From: an uncultured Eubacterium sp.
GTDB lineage: Bacteria; Bacillota; Clostridia; Lachnospirales; Lachnospiraceae
Assembly: GCA_910580075.1 (NCBI GenBank)
Contig: CAJTVR010000022.1
Coordinates: 1 to 54,788, forward strand
Direction of reading: 5' to 3'
DNA: 54,788 nt
Shown one piece after another: positions 17,194-25,304 of this stretch. Numbering within the stretch: the first letter of the stretch is position 1; the number at the start of each line of letters is the position of its first letter. Position numbers and translations under genes: made by a program. A model generated the notes under the pieces. It saw nothing but the letters and a program-made list of their open reading frames with translations. It ran no database searches and was not told where the DNA came from.

Positions 17194-17766
17194 TTAATTT
17201 TTACCCCCCCCCGGATTCTGCCACAGAATCATGCCCGCCCTTATGATTGCCTGATCTGCCGGAAAATGAATCTGTATTCCATATTTTTGCGCTGTTTTTA
17301 TGACATTTACGCCGGTTGCTTCTAACGGGCTGCGTGACATCGAAGGATTATTACAGCGATCCGGTCCGCACCCGCCCTTGCACAGCTTGCAGGAACCTGC
17401 CCCGAAAGAAACTGCCCCGGGCCTGTCATGATTCCACATCCATGTTTCTAACTGCAGCAGTATTTTATGCAAGGCTATGCTCGACTCATTGCGCACGGAT
17501 TCATACAGCGATTTCTGTTCAACCGGACAGGCCAGGCATAAAAACAGCCCGTCATCAAATTCCTGAAACATTTTCACAAAATCAATGTCCGGAAGATTCG
17601 GCGGGCATCTCCAGCTGCGGCCATATTTGCTGCAATAATAACAGTTCATCCTCACATTTTCTTCGAATACGGCTTCCGCCGGCGGGATAAAGACTGCCTG
17701 TATGGACGGAGCCGTTTCCTGCAGATATTCTGACAGCTCTTTTTTTTCGCTTTCGCTCATCATCAT
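17194..17766 (-). CDS. DUF2284 cysteine-rich protein ending in a G9 tract
   Basis: A 190-residue protein of the DUF2284 family, predicted to bind metal through many cysteines ('MNCYYCSKYGRSWRCPPNLP', 'GSCKLCKGGCGPDRC'). The biochemical role is unknown. Its last codons contain a G9 tract (NPGGGKN-stop): ten Gs end the protein three residues earlier, while eight Gs carry translation about 30 codons further, past the next gene's start in another frame. The start is a run of three ATGs (17758-17766) just after the NeuB-like gene, preceded by AGGTGGGGTAG. Confidence 0.8.
   Translation of the reverse strand: MMMSESEKKELSEYLQETAPSIQAVFIPPAEAVFEENVRMNCYYCSKYGRSWRCPPNLPDIDFVKMFQEFDDGLFLCLACPVEQKSLYESVRNESSIALHKILLQLETWMWNHDRPGAVSFGAGSCKLCKGGCGPDRCNNPSMSRSPLEATGVNVIKTAQKYGIQIHFPADQAIIRAGMILWQNPGGGKN
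17204..17212 (-). repeat. G9 mononucleotide tract at the DUF2284 / LicC-like junction
   Basis: Nine uninterrupted Gs flanked TCC and TAAA, ending eight bases before the stop codon TAA and about 12 bases before the next ATG. Length changes would move the stop codon and the spacing of a G-rich, Shine-Dalgarno-like sequence relative to the downstream start. Confidence 0.9.
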
Positions 17767-17770
17767 TCTG

Positions 17771-18847
17771 CTACCCCACCTGTGACCTTTTGATATAATC
17801 GCCCTTTTCCTTATCCGCCAGCAGCTTTTTCCCAAGAATGTCCTTCTTCTGATATGGAAATACTGCATCAGCCGGAGCAGGTCTTAGTTCCTCCAGCATA
17901 TTTTCCTCAAGTACTGTCCCGGCTGAAAGATTTTCTTTCACCCGCACAGCCCTGCGCTGCAGGATGACCGTTTCTTTTTCATTATCTTCAGTTGTTTTCA
18001 CACCTGATCCAAGCGCGCACTCAAGTTCCCTGGAGCGCTCTGTCATCTCTTTCCATGCCGCAGGATTCATAGAAAACCTATGGTCAGGCCCATCCTGGCT
18101 GTTATCTGCCGTAAAATGTTTTTCAATGACTCTCGCACCGAGCGCAATTGCCCCAAGCACCGCTGCATGGCCAGGCGTATGATCGGAAAGTCCAAGCACC
18201 ATGCCAGGATAACGCAGCGCATAAGTTTTCAGGACATTCAGATTCACATATTTAAAATTCTGCAAATCTGCAGTATAATTGGTATTGCACTGCATCAGTA
18301 CAAGATCCGGATTCTTCTTTAAAACCGTTTCCACCGCCTTTTCTGTTTCCCACATTTCAGACGCACCTGTAGCCAGCAGGACCGGCTTTCCAAAACCTGC
18401 CACATATGCGATAAATTCCAGCCATGTAATATCTCCTGAACCGATTTTATAAGCTGGAATATACGGATCTACGGACTTAACCGCTTCAAAATCATAAGGA
18501 GCTGTAAAATAAGCGATGCCGGCCCTTCGTGCTTCCAATGCCAGAACTTCGTTCCAGTCCCTGTTAAGTTCTGCCGCTTTATAGGTCTCATACACGCTTT
18601 TTTTCCAGTCCGCCTGATGGCCTGACTGCGCGCCAAGATGCTGAAAACCATAGTCACTCACAATCTTATCTGCGAGAAAATGCTGAAACTTTACCGCATC
18701 GGCTCCTGCTTCTTTTGCCATCCATATCAGCTCTTTTGCCATATTCAAATCTCCGTTATGGTTGGCTGCAATATCTGCTACAAAATAGACTGCAGATCCC
18801 ATATCAATCAGACGGTCATTTATGATAACGGATGTGTGATATCTCAT
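17771..18847 (-). CDS. NeuB-family nonulosonic acid synthase
   Basis: A 358-residue synthase of the NeuB/LegI/PseI/SpsE family. These condense phosphoenolpyruvate with a six-carbon N-acylaminosugar to form a sialic-acid-like nine-carbon sugar. The TIM-barrel domain shows 'FVADIAANHNGDLNMAKELI', 'AVKFQHF', 'YKIGSGDI', 'LATGAS' and 'VIEKHFT'. A C-terminal SAF/antifreeze-like domain follows ('RAVRVKENLSAGTVLEENML'). Which sugar is made cannot be decided by eye. GGAAGGAAC precedes the ATG, and the gene overlaps the end of the RmlD-like gene by 32 bp. It is the core enzyme of the nonulosonate-like module. Confidence 0.88.
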   Translation of the reverse strand: MRYHTSVIINDRLIDMGSAVYFVADIAANHNGDLNMAKELIWMAKEAGADAVKFQHFLADKIVSDYGFQHLGAQSGHQADWKKSVYETYKAAELNRDWNEVLALEARRAGIAYFTAPYDFEAVKSVDPYIPAYKIGSGDITWLEFIAYVAGFGKPVLLATGASEMWETEKAVETVLKKNPDLVLMQCNTNYTADLQNFKYVNLNVLKTYALRYPGMVLGLSDHTPGHAAVLGAIALGARVIEKHFTADNSQDGPDHRFSMNPAAWKEMTERSRELECALGSGVKTTEDNEKETVILQRRAVRVKENLSAGTVLEENMLEELRPAPADAVFPYQKKDILGKKLLADKEKGDYIKRSQVG

Positions 18848-19724
18848 TTTTTATGTTCCTTCCGGTATATTCTTTTTTGATGCTTTGAATTGTTTCTTGA
18901 AAAGAAGGCATTGCATAGCCCAGCAGCTTTTCAATTTTGGAAGTATTCAGGCCAAGCGAATCTGCCCTGCGCACGCCTGCGGCCTCACGTATGCTTGCTT
19001 CTTTATAATCTGGGTGTGTATGAAAGACTGCTTCTGCCAGAGCCAGTATAAATGCTTTCTTGCTGGACACATCTTTGGATGCAAGATTATAAACTCCCTG
19101 CGCCTCCGTTTTCATCAGATCGATTAAAATGGAGGCAAAATCATCCACATAAACCGGGGATGTATAAAAATCGGCATACAGTGTCATTTTTTCCTGCTGT
19201 CTGATCTCACGTATGGCCCATTCTGTAAAAGTTTCCCGCTCCCCTCCCCGGAATCCGACAATATTCGTCCGAAGCACGAGAGAATGCGGATATAAAAGTA
19301 CCAGCTGCTCGCCAAGATATTTCGTTCTTGCATATTCATTCACAAGCCTGACCGGATACTGTTCATCATGCTTCATGTTCCCGTCCCCCTGATAAAAATG
19401 GTCGGTCGAAACATGAATCAGGTACACACCATGCTGCTCACACAGTCCTGCAAGAACCGACGGCATCCGGCTGTTGACCGCATATGCACTGGCGTAATCT
19501 CGTTCGCACAGCTCCAGGTTTACCGCTGCCGCTGCATTTACAATGATATCCGGCCGCACATCTTCCACACACTGCGCCAGTTTCCGGTCATTTCGAAAAT
19601 CAAAACACACATCTGCCTTTGAACGTGAGGCCCCGCAGACACAGAATCCATGTTCCCTGAATGTTTTATAAAGCGCCTGTCCAAGCATTCCTCCTGACCC
19701 AAGCAGCAGTACTGTTTTCACCAT
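18816..19724 (-). CDS. RmlD-like NAD(P)-dependent sugar reductase/epimerase
   Basis: A 302-residue extended SDR resembling dTDP-4-dehydrorhamnose reductases. The cofactor loop is 'VLLLGSGGMLGQALY', followed by 'DIIVNAAAAVNLELCERD', the YxxxK catalytic site 'NEYARTKYLGEQ' and 'VLRTNIVGFRGG'. It should reduce or isomerise a nucleotide-linked or free ketosugar. No rmlABC genes are present, so a rhamnose role is unlikely. The ATG at 19724 follows AGGGGGACGC; the upstream extension of the frame overlaps the preceding gene more and looks spurious. Confidence 0.82.
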   Translation of the reverse strand: MVKTVLLLGSGGMLGQALYKTFREHGFCVCGASRSKADVCFDFRNDRKLAQCVEDVRPDIIVNAAAAVNLELCERDYASAYAVNSRMPSVLAGLCEQHGVYLIHVSTDHFYQGDGNMKHDEQYPVRLVNEYARTKYLGEQLVLLYPHSLVLRTNIVGFRGGERETFTEWAIREIRQQEKMTLYADFYTSPVYVDDFASILIDLMKTEAQGVYNLASKDVSSKKAFILALAEAVFHTHPDYKEASIREAAGVRRADSLGLNTSKIEKLLGYAMPSFQETIQSIKKEYTGRNIKNEISHIRYHK

Positions 19725-19732
19725 GCGTCCCC

Positions 19733-21064
19733 CTAATTCAGCCTTCCAAAGCCTACATGGCACACAGGCCCCTGCAAACGATGTACGACAAGCCCCCCGT
19801 TTTCATAAATCCCGGCAATCTGGCCAAAAACTTCTCCGGCCGCCTCAAGATATGCATCCACAATAGCCTGTGAATGCGCATACGAAGTATAAAATGCATT
19901 TGATGCCAGATACCCTTTTTTTAACATTTCCTGTATAAAAAATGTTTTATATACCAGCATGCTTTCCCGGCCTTCTATGGAAAAATGGCTCAGCGGTGCA
20001 ATACCGCCTGTGTGAATCGTAATTCCATGTTTCTGTGCCTGCGCTTTCCAGCCTTCCCTTATGTTTTCCCCAAGAGAAATCTGTTTTTCCCATACCCTGT
20101 TTTTCTGATATATTTCCAGGTTTTTCAAAGTCGCGGCAAAAGCAACCCGTTCTGTATAAAAAGTACTGCTGATAAAAGTCTCCTGGGATGCTTCCATCAC
20201 ATCTTTTCTTCCAACCACTGCTGCAAGCGGATAGCCGTTTGTCAGTCCTTTTGCAAATACGGCAAGATCCGGTTCTGTCCCCAGTACTTTATGGCTGCCG
20301 CCTGCACACAGCCGGAACCCGGCGGTAATTTCATCAAAAATAAGTACGATTCCCTCTTTTTTTGCTGCTTCCCGGATCTTTTCCAAAAATCCGTCTTTCG
20401 GATATTCATTCCTTACCGGCTCCATAATAACAGCTGCAATACTGCCCTGGTGTTTTTTCATAAGTGCGTAAAATTCATCAATGCAGTTATAATGAAACGG
20501 AAGGTTTGTCCCCGCCAGTCCGGCCGGCACGCCAAGCGGTTTAAGCCCTGCAATATGCTGGTCGTTTAACGCATTCTGATTGGTAAGATTCGCAGACAGG
20601 TACCAGTCATGCCATCCATGATATCCGCAGAACAGAATGATATCTTTTTGTGTATACGCCCTCGCGATCCGGGCAGCCAGAGCCATGGATTCCCCGCCGG
20701 CTTTTGCAAAACGGACACTGCCTGCCCATGGATGAAGTTTCAGCAGTTCCTTTGCAGTATAAACTTCTTCAGGTGCATTCAGCGTGCTCATTCCGCCGGA
20801 ATCAATGGCATTTTTTGCCGCTGCATCTACCTCATCCTGCGCATATCCAAGAACGTTTGCGCCAATGCCCATATAGCTGGCATCCACATATTCTTTTCCA
20901 TCAAGGTCCCAGATTCTGCACCCTTTTGCTTTTTCGTAATATGCCGGCCACAGGCCAGGCAGAAACATTTCGGGACGTTTGCTTAAAAGCTGCGTGCCCC
21001 CGGGTATGATTTTTTTTGCTTCTTCATACAGTTTTTGTCCCTTTCCAGATCTGACTGGATTCAT
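19733..21064 (-). CDS. class-III aminotransferase (glutamate-1-semialdehyde aminomutase-like)
   Basis: A 443-residue fold-type I PLP enzyme of class III. It shows 'IIPGGTQLLSKRPEMFLPG', the substrate/cofactor stretch 'GYHGWHDWY', 'LIFDEITAGFR' and the PLP lysine in 'VFAKGLTNGYPLAAVVG'. It resembles HemL, but location between a cytidylyltransferase and a NeuB-family gene argues for amination of a sugar aldehyde or ketone rather than haem synthesis; this is inference. An ideal RBS (CAGGAGGGATAGTAAA) marks the start at 21064. Confidence 0.82.
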   Translation of the reverse strand: MNPVRSGKGQKLYEEAKKIIPGGTQLLSKRPEMFLPGLWPAYYEKAKGCRIWDLDGKEYVDASYMGIGANVLGYAQDEVDAAAKNAIDSGGMSTLNAPEEVYTAKELLKLHPWAGSVRFAKAGGESMALAARIARAYTQKDIILFCGYHGWHDWYLSANLTNQNALNDQHIAGLKPLGVPAGLAGTNLPFHYNCIDEFYALMKKHQGSIAAVIMEPVRNEYPKDGFLEKIREAAKKEGIVLIFDEITAGFRLCAGGSHKVLGTEPDLAVFAKGLTNGYPLAAVVGRKDVMEASQETFISSTFYTERVAFAATLKNLEIYQKNRVWEKQISLGENIREGWKAQAQKHGITIHTGGIAPLSHFSIEGRESMLVYKTFFIQEMLKKGYLASNAFYTSYAHSQAIVDAYLEAAGEVFGQIAGIYENGGLVVHRLQGPVCHVGFGRLN

Positions 21065-21068
21065 TTTA

Positions 21069-21857
21069 CTATCCCTCCTGACATTGCCTGCGCGGCCGTA
21101 ACAGGGCTTCTTCCCGGATCGACCTGCGCAGTCCTTCATCCCGCTGGTATCTGCTGTTTAATGCCCTTACCTCCGGATGCTGTTTCATATATTCCAGAAT
21201 GTCTGCATAGCCAAAATCTTCTTTTTTTCTTTCCTGTAAAAAATATTCATAAATGTAACGTACTACTTCAAAGTCTTCCGGTTCATCGACCGTCCATCTC
21301 TGATCCCCAAAATATCCTGTTTCGGAAACAAAATCCTGCAGTACAAACTGTTCCGGGTGGCGCTTTACATATTGTGTGACATGCTCACGTTCAAACAAAT
21401 GCACGGCCTGTTTCCAGGACTGCTCCAAAGCAGAAAATTTCAGAATTTCCAGATCCAGTCCGTCTGCAAACGTCTGTGTCATCATTCCCAGATAATCTGT
21501 TTTTTCGTCCAGCGATTCCAGAGCCAGATCCAGCAGTTTCCAGTCAAAACACGGGCAGTCAGCTGTCAGCCGTATGACATATTCCGGCTTTAAGAGTCTG
21601 GCTGCCTGATAATACCGGTCCAGCACATCTTCCTCCGATCCGGCAAATACCCGTACTCCGGTTTCAGCGCATAATTTCAGCACTGGCAGGTCTTTCTTTT
21701 CCATGGACGTAACGACCATTACTTCATCCAGCAGCCTGCTTTTTCTTACCCGCTCAATCATGCGCTGCAGGCATGGCTTGCCACACAGATCTTTTAAAAC
21801 CTTGCCTGGCAGCCTTGAGGAGCCGCACCGTGCCTGTATCATAGCTGCATATTTCAT
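21069..21857 (-). CDS. SpsF-like cytidylyltransferase
   Basis: A 262-residue nucleotidyltransferase of the CMP-KDO/CMP-sialate synthetase fold, nearest to spore-coat protein SpsF. It shows 'MIQARCGSSRLPGKVL', 'LCGKPCLQRMIERV', 'RLTADCPCFD' and 'RWTVDEPEDFEVV'. It would activate a nine-carbon acid with CTP before transfer. The ATG at 21857 follows AGAGGAATGTAAAC. It ends 4 bp before the class-III aminotransferase start, consistent with tight coupling. Confidence 0.83.
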   Translation of the reverse strand: MKYAAMIQARCGSSRLPGKVLKDLCGKPCLQRMIERVRKSRLLDEVMVVTSMEKKDLPVLKLCAETGVRVFAGSEEDVLDRYYQAARLLKPEYVIRLTADCPCFDWKLLDLALESLDEKTDYLGMMTQTFADGLDLEILKFSALEQSWKQAVHLFEREHVTQYVKRHPEQFVLQDFVSETGYFGDQRWTVDEPEDFEVVRYIYEYFLQERKKEDFGYADILEYMKQHPEVRALNSRYQRDEGLRRSIREEALLRPRRQCQEG

Positions 21858-21882
21858 GTTTACATTCCTCTTACTGTTATTT

Positions 21883-22773
21883 TTATAAATTCTGGTTCCA
21901 CGTCTGCGGATTGAGAATATCCAAAGGGATATCCCGCATGACCGCATCTGTTTCCTGTATCTGGCTGTCCGAAAACGGCGCATAATCAGACTCCAGCTTT
22001 AGATTTTTCAAAAGCTTTTCCATGGTTTCGGCACCAGTCAGGATATCTGTCACAGCCGGAATTGCGGCAACAGCATCATAACAGGTCTGTTCAATGGAAG
22101 TTTTACGTCTGCGGGCCAGTTCCTGTACATATCTCACATGTCCTGCCGCTCCTCTTTTTTGCAGGAATGCATGATCTGGAGGCAGAAATGCGAGTCCCTG
22201 TAAAAAAATGCTCCTCGCATACACAGCAATACCTGCTCCTTGTGCTGCTTTTAAAGCGTCTATCCACCGGAATACAGAAAAAATATTTAAGGGGATCTGT
22301 ACTGCATCCACTGTATCCTGTAAATACCTGCAAATATAAAGAAGTTCTTCCGGGTGGTAAATCGATACCCCTGTGTTTTCAATCAGCCCTTCCTTTCGCA
22401 TGTTCACCAGCGCATGCAAAACCGCTTCGCATCTGCAGTGTGAAAACTGATGCAGATAATAGCAGGATATCTTTTCTATGTGCAGTTTCTGCAGAGACTG
22501 CCTGACTGCCGCTGCTATAGCTTCCGGCACAAGGCCTGATTCATCCGGGATCTGATCGGGCAGTTTTGTGCTGATTTGAAACCTTCGTCCGTTTTCTTTC
22601 AGATATGAGCCGATGACGCTTTCCGAAACGCCATACATCGGCCCGGTATCCAGCATCCTTACTCCATGCTCATAAGCGGTATCCAGCATCTGAAACACCA
22701 GCTTTTTACCGGGCATTCCGCTGCTGTTGCTGATTCCGTATGGCTTTCCAAACTGTACTGTGCCAAGTATCAT
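21883..22773 (-). CDS. aldo/keto reductase
   Basis: A 296-residue aldo/keto reductase with 'MILGTVQFGKPYGISN', the catalytic DxxxxY region 'RMLDTGPMYGVSESVIGSYL', the lysine in 'QISTKLPD' and 'YYLHQFSH'. NAD(P)H-dependent reduction of a sugar carbonyl is expected from the position between a PseB-like dehydratase and an SpsF-like cytidylyltransferase. AAAGGAGAGCC precedes the start at 22773, which lies 28 bp after the PseB-like gene. Confidence 0.83.
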   Translation of the reverse strand: MILGTVQFGKPYGISNSSGMPGKKLVFQMLDTAYEHGVRMLDTGPMYGVSESVIGSYLKENGRRFQISTKLPDQIPDESGLVPEAIAAAVRQSLQKLHIEKISCYYLHQFSHCRCEAVLHALVNMRKEGLIENTGVSIYHPEELLYICRYLQDTVDAVQIPLNIFSVFRWIDALKAAQGAGIAVYARSIFLQGLAFLPPDHAFLQKRGAAGHVRYVQELARRRKTSIEQTCYDAVAAIPAVTDILTGAETMEKLLKNLKLESDYAPFSDSQIQETDAVMRDIPLDILNPQTWNQNL

Positions 22774-22801
22774 AGCAGGCTCTCCTTTTGCATGAATAAA
22801 C

Positions 22802-23803
22802 TCATTCTTTTTTCTCCGGCTGTGTCTGAAGCTTTTCACGCAGTTCATCCACACCAAGCCATACGTCATTTGTTCCAGAACTGTACTCAAATTCTGCCGG
22901 AACCGGTTTTCCGCCAGGAATCACCTGTTCACGATTCCACCATTTATAAGCCGGATATACAATAAAATGCTTTTCATATTCATATGTATGGGGAGAATCC
23001 TCACGTGTTACCATAACTTCATGCAGTTTTTCGCCTTCACGGATTCCAACTTCCGGCTTTTCGCATCCAGGCAGCATCGCCTCTGCCAGGTCCATAACCC
23101 GGAAGGACGGAATTTTTGAAATAAATGTCTCTCCGCCACGGGATTCTTCCAGCGCCTTGACCACCAGCTGCACGCCTTCTTCCAGACTGATCCAAAACCT
23201 TGTCATTCTGTAGTCCGTAATAGGCAGCGCATTCCCGCCTTTGTTTATAATATTTTGAAAAAATGGAATTACACTTCCTCTGCTGCCCGCCACATTCCCA
23301 TACCTTACCACAGCAAACTTTGTGCCTGTCTGTCCGCTGTAAGCATTTGCCGCACAAAAAAGCTTATCTGAAACAAGCTTTGTTCCTCCATACAGATTCA
23401 CAGGATTTACCGCTTTGTCCGTGCTTAATGCTATGACTTTTTTTACCCCCGCCTCAAGAGATGCATTGATAACGTTCATAGCTCCATTCACATTCGTTTT
23501 GATCGCTTCATTCGGGTTGTATTCACAGGCTGGAACCTGCTTTAATGCCGCAGCGTGTATCACATAATCCGCTCCATTTGCTGCAAGTTTCAGCCGTTTT
23601 TCATCCCGGACATCTCCAATAAAAAAACGAAGCACATCCTCGTGTCTCGTTCTGTACTCATTCTCCATTAAAAACTGCTTGTATTCGTCACGTGAATAAA
23701 TAATCAGTTTTCTTGGTTTATAATTTCTCAGGACATAATCCGTAAAATGATGTCCAAAAGAACCCGTTCCTCCCGTAATTAAAATGGTTTTATTATTCAG
23801 CAT
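22802..23803 (-). CDS. PseB-like UDP-GlcNAc 4,6-dehydratase
   Basis: A 333-residue extended SDR of the polysaccharide-biosynthesis CapD/PseB type. The NAD loop is 'ILITGGTGSFGHHF', followed by 'VIHAAALKQVPACEYNP', 'ALSTDKAVNPVNLYGGTKLVSDKLF' read in two halves (catalytic YxxxK), and 'RYGNVAGSRGSVIPFF'. Enzymes of this group convert UDP-GlcNAc to a 4-keto-6-deoxy sugar and often invert C5, opening pseudaminic-acid-type pathways. AAAGGAGACAG precedes the ATG. No canonical PseC or PseG gene follows directly. Confidence 0.87.
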   Translation of the reverse strand: MLNNKTILITGGTGSFGHHFTDYVLRNYKPRKLIIYSRDEYKQFLMENEYRTRHEDVLRFFIGDVRDEKRLKLAANGADYVIHAAALKQVPACEYNPNEAIKTNVNGAMNVINASLEAGVKKVIALSTDKAVNPVNLYGGTKLVSDKLFCAANAYSGQTGTKFAVVRYGNVAGSRGSVIPFFQNIINKGGNALPITDYRMTRFWISLEEGVQLVVKALEESRGGETFISKIPSFRVMDLAEAMLPGCEKPEVGIREGEKLHEVMVTREDSPHTYEYEKHFIVYPAYKWWNREQVIPGGKPVPAEFEYSSGTNDVWLGVDELREKLQTQPEKKE

Positions 23804-23846
23804 ATTCTGTCTCCTTTACTTGAATATCCTATGCCTGATAAATACT

Positions 23847-25301
23847 TTATTCCAGCACCCTGCACAGCATCTTTGTCATTTTATCTGCATTTTCCCGTGC
23901 ATCATATTCCCCATATCCAATGTTTACATCGCTGGAATATGCATACAGTGCAGCACAAAACCGCTTTACTTTTTCCTGGTCAATGACTGCCTTTCCATGA
24001 ATGATAGATGCAGCCGCCCTGCGGCACTCCGCAAATGTACGGACAGCAAAAACCCCTTCCATGCAGTTGTAGTAAGACTTTCCAAATAAAATGCAGGGTA
24101 TGCCGCTAGTAACGCTTTCTATCGAAACCGTCCCTGTCATGGACGAAACCGCCACAGCATTGCGCATCAGGGAATAAGAATCTTCCTTCAGGGAAATCAG
24201 CCTGACGTTTTCAATCCTCTTGATTCTATCGTATAACAGCGTATGCCTTCCGACATGTGTCTGAGACGGATGTTCTTTGACATATAAGCGGTATCCCTCT
24301 GGCAGGCTTTTGGCTAATAGATGAATGGCAATCAGCTGGTTGGAATAAATCCCTCCCGCCTGCGGGGCTGTTGTTTCCTCAGGCTGGTAGTGCAGTGCAA
24401 AATAGAAATATTTCTCTCCTTTTCTGGCAGGCTCAGACAATTTTTCATAATACCTGGTTAATTTCGCTGTCTTCCATCTGTTTTTGATGTAATATAAGCG
24501 GGCTGCAATCCCAGATCGGTGTGAATTCGCTTCTTTCACGTATTTTTGCAGATCAATCCTGCCAGCATACCTGCTTTCAAACCAGGCGCGCACGTCCATA
24601 TAAGACATATATCTGCACACTTGTTTTGCCGTAGACCATTTTGCCGGAGATTTGAACGCACGCCTTTTTTTGCTCCATGCATCCGCCGCTTTGCGAAACT
24701 CATAATACCGTTCCAAAGCAGCGTCAGGCACATCCGTATCAAATGGAAAAGCAGACAGATACGTTTGAAATGCAGTCTGTTCTTTCCAGAAATCATCCGT
24801 TAAAACAGACCTGGATCCAAATAAATAAGGCATCATAAAAACGTGCGTCTGAATTCCTTTCAGCCTACACAGGCAGTAAATGACATAATCAAAAGCTTCA
24901 TGCGGAACATTTAAAAATACAGCGTGATGAATCTGATAAACGTCCAAAATGTAATTCCAAAACCGGATATGGCTGTAATACACCTGCATTCTTTGTTCGA
25001 AACTCCATTTCCATCCCTGATGCCTGTCCATCATCTTCAAAACTTCCATATCATAAGGCTGCATCTGCCGAATCAGGTTATCATCAATCGGAGGGCATGC
25101 TCTGTATCGGTGAAACTTATGATAAAATCCCCGATACACGTCCCCGCACTCAAACGTATCATCAAATCTTGAAAGATCTCCGGCATACATCTCCGTTACT
25201 GCCACAAAATTTCCAATAGGAATTTTTGTGGCAAGATTTTCAACCACCCAGCCATGAAAATCCCTGCAAAGCATCGAAATAAAAAGATTCTTTTTCTGCA
25301 A
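23847..25301 (-). CDS. KpsC/KpsS-like capsule polysaccharide protein
   Basis: A 484-residue protein resembling the capsule-synthesis family that includes KpsC/KpsS and LipB-type Kdo transferases. It shows a C-terminal nucleotide-sugar-binding-like half with 'YVKEHPSQTHVGR', 'VAVSSMTGTVSIESVTSGIP' and 'FGKSYYN'. In a locus with NeuB and a cytidylyltransferase it is a reasonable candidate for the transferase that uses the CMP-activated acid. The start is a TTG at 25301 placed 8 bases after AAAGGAGG, which overlaps the preceding aminotransferase stop. Confidence 0.72.
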   Translation of the reverse strand: MQKKNLFISMLCRDFHGWVVENLATKIPIGNFVAVTEMYAGDLSRFDDTFECGDVYRGFYHKFHRYRACPPIDDNLIRQMQPYDMEVLKMMDRHQGWKWSFEQRMQVYYSHIRFWNYILDVYQIHHAVFLNVPHEAFDYVIYCLCRLKGIQTHVFMMPYLFGSRSVLTDDFWKEQTAFQTYLSAFPFDTDVPDAALERYYEFRKAADAWSKKRRAFKSPAKWSTAKQVCRYMSYMDVRAWFESRYAGRIDLQKYVKEANSHRSGIAARLYYIKNRWKTAKLTRYYEKLSEPARKGEKYFYFALHYQPEETTAPQAGGIYSNQLIAIHLLAKSLPEGYRLYVKEHPSQTHVGRHTLLYDRIKRIENVRLISLKEDSYSLMRNAVAVSSMTGTVSIESVTSGIPCILFGKSYYNCMEGVFAVRTFAECRRAAASIIHGKAVIDQEKVKRFCAALYAYSSDVNIGYGEYDARENADKMTKMLCRVLE

Positions 25302-25304
25302 GTT

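Noticed and set aside
19793..19798. G6 run at the 3' end of the class-III aminotransferase gene
   Set aside because: Too short to count as a contingency tract.
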